Assembly: GCA_964583155.1 (NCBI GenBank)
Contig: CAZOUY010000007.1
Coordinates: 12,395-76,394, forward strand
Direction: 5' to 3'
Length of the DNA: 64,000 nucleotides
Source of the DNA: CAG-826 sp964583155
Lineage (GTDB): Bacteria; Bacillota_I; Bacilli_A; RFN20; CAG-826
The translations under genes and the position numbers were made by a program. Of the stretch, positions 60,379 to 64,000 are shown piece by piece (position 1 is the stretch's first letter; each line of letters begins with the position of its first letter). The notes below the pieces were generated by a model. The model was not told the origin of the DNA. It did not search any database and saw nothing but the letters and a program-made list of their open reading frames with translations.

Positions 60379-61464
60379 TTACTCTGTCGGATAAAAAACA
60401 TCCGGTAAAGATGTCGGAGTCGAATCAAAACGAAAATATTGATATGAATATGGAGTCTCCCATAATACCTTTCCGTTATCAATTCTTATCGAATATGACG
60501 TATCATCGACTAAATAATAGGTGACTAATCGATAATAGCCGCCAACTAAATCATATTCTGTTTTTTTCAAAGGTTCGTTCTTTAAAATATTGAGATTGTA
60601 GGCTAGATCTCTTTCATCTTCACTATATCTAGTAGTCGGAGTGGCGGTTTCCGGATTAACGCCAATAGAACCATCTTCAATTTTAATTCCCTTAAGATTA
60701 TCCTTATTCAAAGTAGCAACCCATGGGAATAAATCGCCGAAGGAATAGTAAGTAGAATCTCGCATCGTAGTATAGCTGATATCGGTAAGTATGTTAGAAC
60801 GATCAAAAGTGATCAAAGCGACATGGCATTTCGCTTCACTTTCGCGATATAAATTGTATATATACTTCATTCCTCCGTATTGAGTAGGTGATGTTTCTAA
60901 AACAATCTCTTCTTTTTTATTGGGCTCCCCTAGCCAATAATCAAATATCCTGGTGCTATGCTGAGAATAGTTATTATTGATTGATTTTTCTTCTAAAAAA
61001 GATTTAAAGATCGCTCTTTTATCCTCTGCCTCTTGCCATCTTGTCTTCGTAAAATTCGCGATGCCCAAATCATAAATTAGACCATCAACTATTTCAGGAT
61101 GATTAGCTTCATAAGCCGAGGAATACTCGTAATGGGTATCAGTGGCCGGTCTTTCAACCACTGATAGCGACATATTTTTCCTTTGCTCTTTAGTGTATGT
61201 CGAAACAATATATTTCATTTGCTCAAAAGAAGCGGGCTTTAAATTATTAATCTCTTGCCCTGTTTTATGTCTATTGGTGCCAGGCAACAAGCCAAAACGC
61301 CAATCCTGATCATTCTGCCAACAATAAGCCTCTATTCCTTTGCCATCATCAACATCAAGATAGCAAGAAAACTCAGCAGCTACTTCTCTTTTTAAGCTAA
61401 TATCGCATCCCACAAGTATGAGAATTGGAAAGCATAAAAATATCGATAAAAGGATTTTTTTCAT
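60379..61464 (-). CDS. Hypothetical lipoprotein
   Basis: 361 residues. The N-terminus (MKKILLSIFLCFPILILVGC) is a lipoprotein signal with lipobox LVGC; Cys20 would be lipidated. The rest is soluble and mixed, with many Tyr and Asp, no repeats, and few recognisable motifs (YDLVGGYYRLVTYYLVDDTS near the C-terminus). I do not know the family. Start follows GGAGG. It is next to the starch-binding locus, but on the opposite strand. Confidence 0.72.
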   Translation of the reverse strand: MKKILLSIFLCFPILILVGCDISLKREVAAEFSCYLDVDDGKGIEAYCWQNDQDWRFGLLPGTNRHKTGQEINNLKPASFEQMKYIVSTYTKEQRKNMSLSVVERPATDTHYEYSSAYEANHPEIVDGLIYDLGIANFTKTRWQEAEDKRAIFKSFLEEKSINNNYSQHSTRIFDYWLGEPNKKEEIVLETSPTQYGGMKYIYNLYRESEAKCHVALITFDRSNILTDISYTTMRDSTYYSFGDLFPWVATLNKDNLKGIKIEDGSIGVNPETATPTTRYSEDERDLAYNLNILKNEPLKKTEYDLVGGYYRLVTYYLVDDTSYSIRIDNGKVLWETPYSYQYFRFDSTPTSLPDVFYPTE

Positions 61465-61721
61465 TTTATTCGCGCCTCCTATTTGATTGTAATCATCATT
61501 CTTTAGTTGGGATAATTACAATTTTAAGAAATAAACCATGCAAATCATCATTAAATCATGATTTCCAGAGGATTATACTATCTACTATCATAATATACCA
61601 TAAAGCAAACAATTTCCTCATTATCATGCTTTTATATAGTTAATTCAAAGGAAAGTTTATAATTTTATCTACTATCTAATTATTTATTGCTCCTATTTTT
61701 TTCTTTATATTCTTTTTCAAA

Positions 61722-62273
61722 CTATAATCTATCAATTGAATAGCAAACCTTGTCACAGCGCTTTCCCGTTCTTTTATCGATAAAATAATTAGGTAAATTG
61801 GCGTCCCAATGCATCCCTGCTTTTTGCATAATCCGTCCGGAAGCAGGATTGACCGATGAATGGCAAGCAATAATTTTATCGACACCCACTTCTTTAAACA
61901 TATAGTCTATGAAAGCCTTTAATGCTTCTGTGCCGTAACCATTATTCCAAAATCTGCTTCCATAACAATCACCCATTTCCACCAAATTATGCGCTTTCGA
62001 AACATTGATAGCTTCTATCTCACCAATCGGCTCATTGGTCTCTTTTAAAACAACAATCCAATCAAAGCAGAATTGACCTTCTTCATATCGCTTGACTTTA
62101 TATTCAACATACTCCCTTGTTGTTTCGATAGTTTCATGCCGATCCCATGATAAAAATTGCGATACTAGCGGATCACTTGTCCAATTTTTATATATTAATT
62201 CAGCATCTTCAAGCTCAATTTTTCTTAAAATCAACCTTTTGGTTTCTATCTTTCTTGTTCCTACTCCATTCAT
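61722..62273 (-). CDS. GNAT N-acetyltransferase (RimJ/RimL-like)
   Basis: 183 residues from ATG 62273, behind AGGTG. The N-terminal TKRLILRKIELEDAELIYKN is typical of the RimJ/RimL-type branch. The acetyl-CoA site region has GDCYGSRFWNNGYGTEALKA, matching the Q/RxxGxG/A loop, and the closing C-terminal MQKAGMHWD. It acetylates an amine on a protein, antibiotic or small molecule; the substrate is unknown. Single gene. Confidence 0.85.
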   Translation of the reverse strand: MNGVGTRKIETKRLILRKIELEDAELIYKNWTSDPLVSQFLSWDRHETIETTREYVEYKVKRYEEGQFCFDWIVVLKETNEPIGEIEAINVSKAHNLVEMGDCYGSRFWNNGYGTEALKAFIDYMFKEVGVDKIIACHSSVNPASGRIMQKAGMHWDANLPNYFIDKRTGKRCDKVCYSIDRL

Positions 62274-62393
62274 GCTAAACACCTGCCTATAATACAATGC
62301 GTCCTTATAATAGAATATAGGCTAAAATATTTAAAAGTTCTAGTAAGCTCTTTATATTTGTGTATCAAAAATAACTATTTAGTTCACGAATTA

Positions 62394-62990
62394 TTATTGT
62401 TCACGAGTTAAAACTATTTTAAAATCTGCTGTCCTTCTATAATTGATATAGATACCTGCCCCACCTTCACTTATTATTTTTGAATCATCAACACTATTAT
62501 TGGAGCAAAAAGCAAAGGCTAATGTCATAAAGCCACTATCACTTTGAAAAATATTTGAAGGAATTTTAAAATATTCTGAATAACTATAGATGATTGTATA
62601 TCCATAACAGCTTTTCGATCTTGAAAAAACAAAGTTTTCATTTGCAATTTCATCATAATCGAAAGCTTTAATAAGGCATGAAGTGTCTGTGTATAATATT
62701 TCCCGTGACTCATTTACAAACACATAAAGCTTTATATTATCTCTATATTTATCATCTAGGGAATTATAAGCATTTTCACTATGCCAGAGTCCTAAATAAG
62801 TTTTAATATTGACATCTTCGATCTCATATTCGCTATTAATCTCACAATCCAAGTAATAGGGCTGTAAAGTATTATGGATAAATCCGCTAGTTGATGAAGA
62901 ACAACCACATAAGAATAACGCTATCGCTAAAAAGCAAAATCCCTTTATTTTGATTCCATTATCAGATATTCCCTTCATTTTCATCACCAT
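62394..62990 (-). CDS. Hypothetical lipoprotein
   Basis: 198 residues at most. A charged N-terminus then GFCFLAIALFLCGCSSS, a lipobox with Cys in LCGC, indicate a membrane-linked lipoprotein with the rest outside. The external part is beta-rich with a DVNIKTYLGLWHSENAYNSL stretch. No family recognised. Several Met codons crowd the start (ATG 62990, 62984, 62978), so the exact first residue is uncertain. Confidence 0.65.
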   Translation of the reverse strand: MVMKMKGISDNGIKIKGFCFLAIALFLCGCSSSTSGFIHNTLQPYYLDCEINSEYEIEDVNIKTYLGLWHSENAYNSLDDKYRDNIKLYVFVNESREILYTDTSCLIKAFDYDEIANENFVFSRSKSCYGYTIIYSYSEYFKIPSNIFQSDSGFMTLAFAFCSNNSVDDSKIISEGGAGIYINYRRTADFKIVLTREQ

Positions 62991-63198
62991 CTTTTTTATT
63001 TATCCATTTAATCTCATTTTATTCTACTGCTATCTATATCCATTATATATTTTTTCAATAGATAAATTAGAAAGATATACTAAACTATTTTTTGAATTAT
63101 CTCTAATTTGTTTTTAAGTTATTATGCAAATGAATAGCATAGCCATATTACAAATCGATCCTTCACAATACCAGATCTAAAAATACAACTGTCCTAAT

Positions 63199-63239
63199 AA
63201 AAAAACGAACCCGGCACTTGAAGTAAGTACAAGGTTCGG
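63199..63239 (-). terminator. Terminator of tRNA-Arg(TCG)
   Basis: Stem CGAACC/GGTTCG with a bulge and an inner CTTG/CAAG pair, followed on the minus strand by TTTTTTTATT. It begins 12 bases after the tRNA. Confidence 0.85.
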
Positions 63240-63251
63240 ATTTAATTGACC

Positions 63252-63328
63252 TGGCGCGCCAAGTAGGAATCGAACCCACAACCTTCAGATTCGAAGTCTG
63301 ACACTCTATCCGGTTGAGCTATTGGCGC
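63252..63328 (-). tRNA. tRNA-Arg (anticodon TCG)
   Basis: A 77-base cloverleaf with encoded CCA. The acceptor is GCGCCAA/TTGGCGC, the anticodon stem TCAGA/TCTGA, the loop CTTCGAA. TCG reads CGA and perhaps CGG. Most bacteria read CGN with an ACG tRNA edited to inosine, so this is less common. Confidence 0.93.
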
Positions 63329-63444
63329 ATCAGCAATATTAGCATAAAACAATTTGGCTCCAAAAATCAACCATTAAAATACATAATAATGCCTATATAT
63401 CCGAATTTAACTTTCCGATTAAAAAAGAACTTCATTAATAAATA

Positions 63445-63486
63445 ATAAAAAATCGAATCATCTATAAAATATAGAAAATTCGATTT
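63445..63486 (-). terminator. Terminator of the last membrane protein gene
   Basis: Stem AAATCGAAT/ATTCGATTT with a 19-base AT-rich loop, followed on the minus strand by T runs. It lies 20 bases after the stop at 63507. Confidence 0.75.
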
Positions 63487-63506
63487 ATAACAGCATGTCC
63501 AAACAA

Positions 63507-63872
63507 TTAAATTAAATATATTATTAAAATCAAAATCGATTCAACAAAAGCGGGGATAAAAATACTGGTGAGGGTTACCGCATTCCATTTCTTATGCTCA
63601 TCCTTCAAGCCTGATTTTCTTTGCAAAACATAACTGACAGTATTTAAAACAATGCATATTGCGTAACCAATAGATCCATATACACCTAGAAAGACAAGAT
63701 AAAGGGCTTTACTGAATCCTGAGCCTGTTGATTCTTGATCACTATCAGATGCATTTTTACTATTCTTGAGGATATCGAAGAATAAATAAAGGAAAAAAGC
63801 AGTTATGATAATAAATAGCACTAATGAAATATAAAACAAGATCCGAGATGTTTTAAATTGTTTGTTATTCAT
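63507..63872 (-). CDS. Small membrane protein, three helices, unknown
   Basis: 121 residues from ATG 63872. Three hydrophobic segments: ILFYISLVLFIIITAFFLYL, ALYLVFLGVYGSIGYAICIV and LTSIFIPAFVESILILIIYL. A polar Asn/Asp/Ser-rich loop (ILKNSKNASDSDQESTGSGF) lies between the first two. GGAGG is 11 bases upstream of this ATG, and an in-frame GTG at 63890 is possible but lies inside the site. Family unknown. The last 110 bases of the window beyond it hold nothing I can identify. Confidence 0.65.
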   Translation of the reverse strand: MNNKQFKTSRILFYISLVLFIIITAFFLYLFFDILKNSKNASDSDQESTGSGFSKALYLVFLGVYGSIGYAICIVLNTVSYVLQRKSGLKDEHKKWNAVTLTSIFIPAFVESILILIIYLI

Positions 63873-64000
63873 GATACTATCGACCTCCACTTACTAATTA
63901 TATTGTATCACAATATGGAAAATAATACTATCAATGTTTTAGAGCATGATCGCATTAACATTTTGTAGGTAACAAAACAAAAAAGAAGAAGTTATACTTT

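Noticed and set aside
1..64000. Mycoplasma-like code (TGA as Trp)
   Set aside because: Genes use TGG for Trp, and TGA is a functional stop, for example at 15350-15352, where it overlaps the next start as ATGA.
1..64000. Mobile elements, prophage or CRISPR
   Set aside because: No transposase, integrase, phage structural gene, direct-repeat array or tRNA-borne duplication was seen.

Overview
The window is AT-rich, tightly packed bacterial DNA that uses the standard bacterial code: tryptophan is TGG and TGA acts as a stop, for example in the ATGA overlap at 15350-15353. Strong Shine-Dalgarno sites, hairpin-plus-T-run terminators and TTGACA/TATAAT-type promoters point to a low-GC Bacillota. Spore-coat genes (a CotJA-CotJB fusion, CotJC, a CotF-like protein), CsoR, an FakA/FakB pair and a yybP-ykoY-type riboswitch fit the class Bacilli, and the GH53, GH3 and starch-binding proteins suggest a plant-polysaccharide or gut habitat. 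I would guess an uncultured or Erysipelotrichia-like gut lineage, but the sequence alone cannot name the species. I see no insertion sequence, prophage, CRISPR array or rRNA operon.

Layout. 1-9.7 kb: a gene cut by the window edge, a NifU-like/GGGtGRT pair, a guanylate-kinase-like protein, a divergent HflX-like GTPase, an ABC-F ATPase, an SDR-MATE operon and an AraC regulator. 9.8-16 kb: two tandem CNNM/CBS membrane proteins, a tRNA pair, the cotJ locus, and a three-gene operon headed by a membrane-anchored ECF-sigma-like protein. 16-26.7 kb: PepF, a DUF368 protein, a CotF-like pair, GtrA, and a full iron-uptake operon (two FeoA, FeoB, a Cys-rich partner) with a DtxR-type regulator and two inverted-repeat operators. 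26.8-32 kb: a secreted GH53 galactanase and a 667-residue starch-binding/InlB-repeat surface protein. 32-45 kb: an enolase-led operon ending in an acyl-CoA synthetase, a ZIP transporter, and a P-type ATPase under a probable Mn riboswitch. 45-57 kb: copper efflux (CsoR, and CopA with a fused copper chaperone), FakA/FakB, PncB and a domain-swapped GH3. 57-60.3 kb: a locus encoding a SipW-type signal peptidase between two secreted starch-binding proteins. 60-64 kb: lipoproteins, a GNAT enzyme, a tRNA and small membrane proteins.

How it fits together. Metal homeostasis is a strong theme, with Fe uptake, Cu efflux, Mn/Ca efflux and ZIP transport; in three cases the regulator or RNA switch and its DNA site can both be read. 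Carbohydrate use is the second theme: GH53, GH3 and three secreted proteins built from related starch-binding modules. The most unusual element is 57237-60236, where a dedicated ER-type (Ser/His) signal peptidase sits between two substrates that share a near-identical mature N-terminus (Y-[IL]-V-x-D-N-A-D-P-x-G). I read this as a TasA-like, possibly fibre- or matrix-forming, starch-capture system. That reading is inference.
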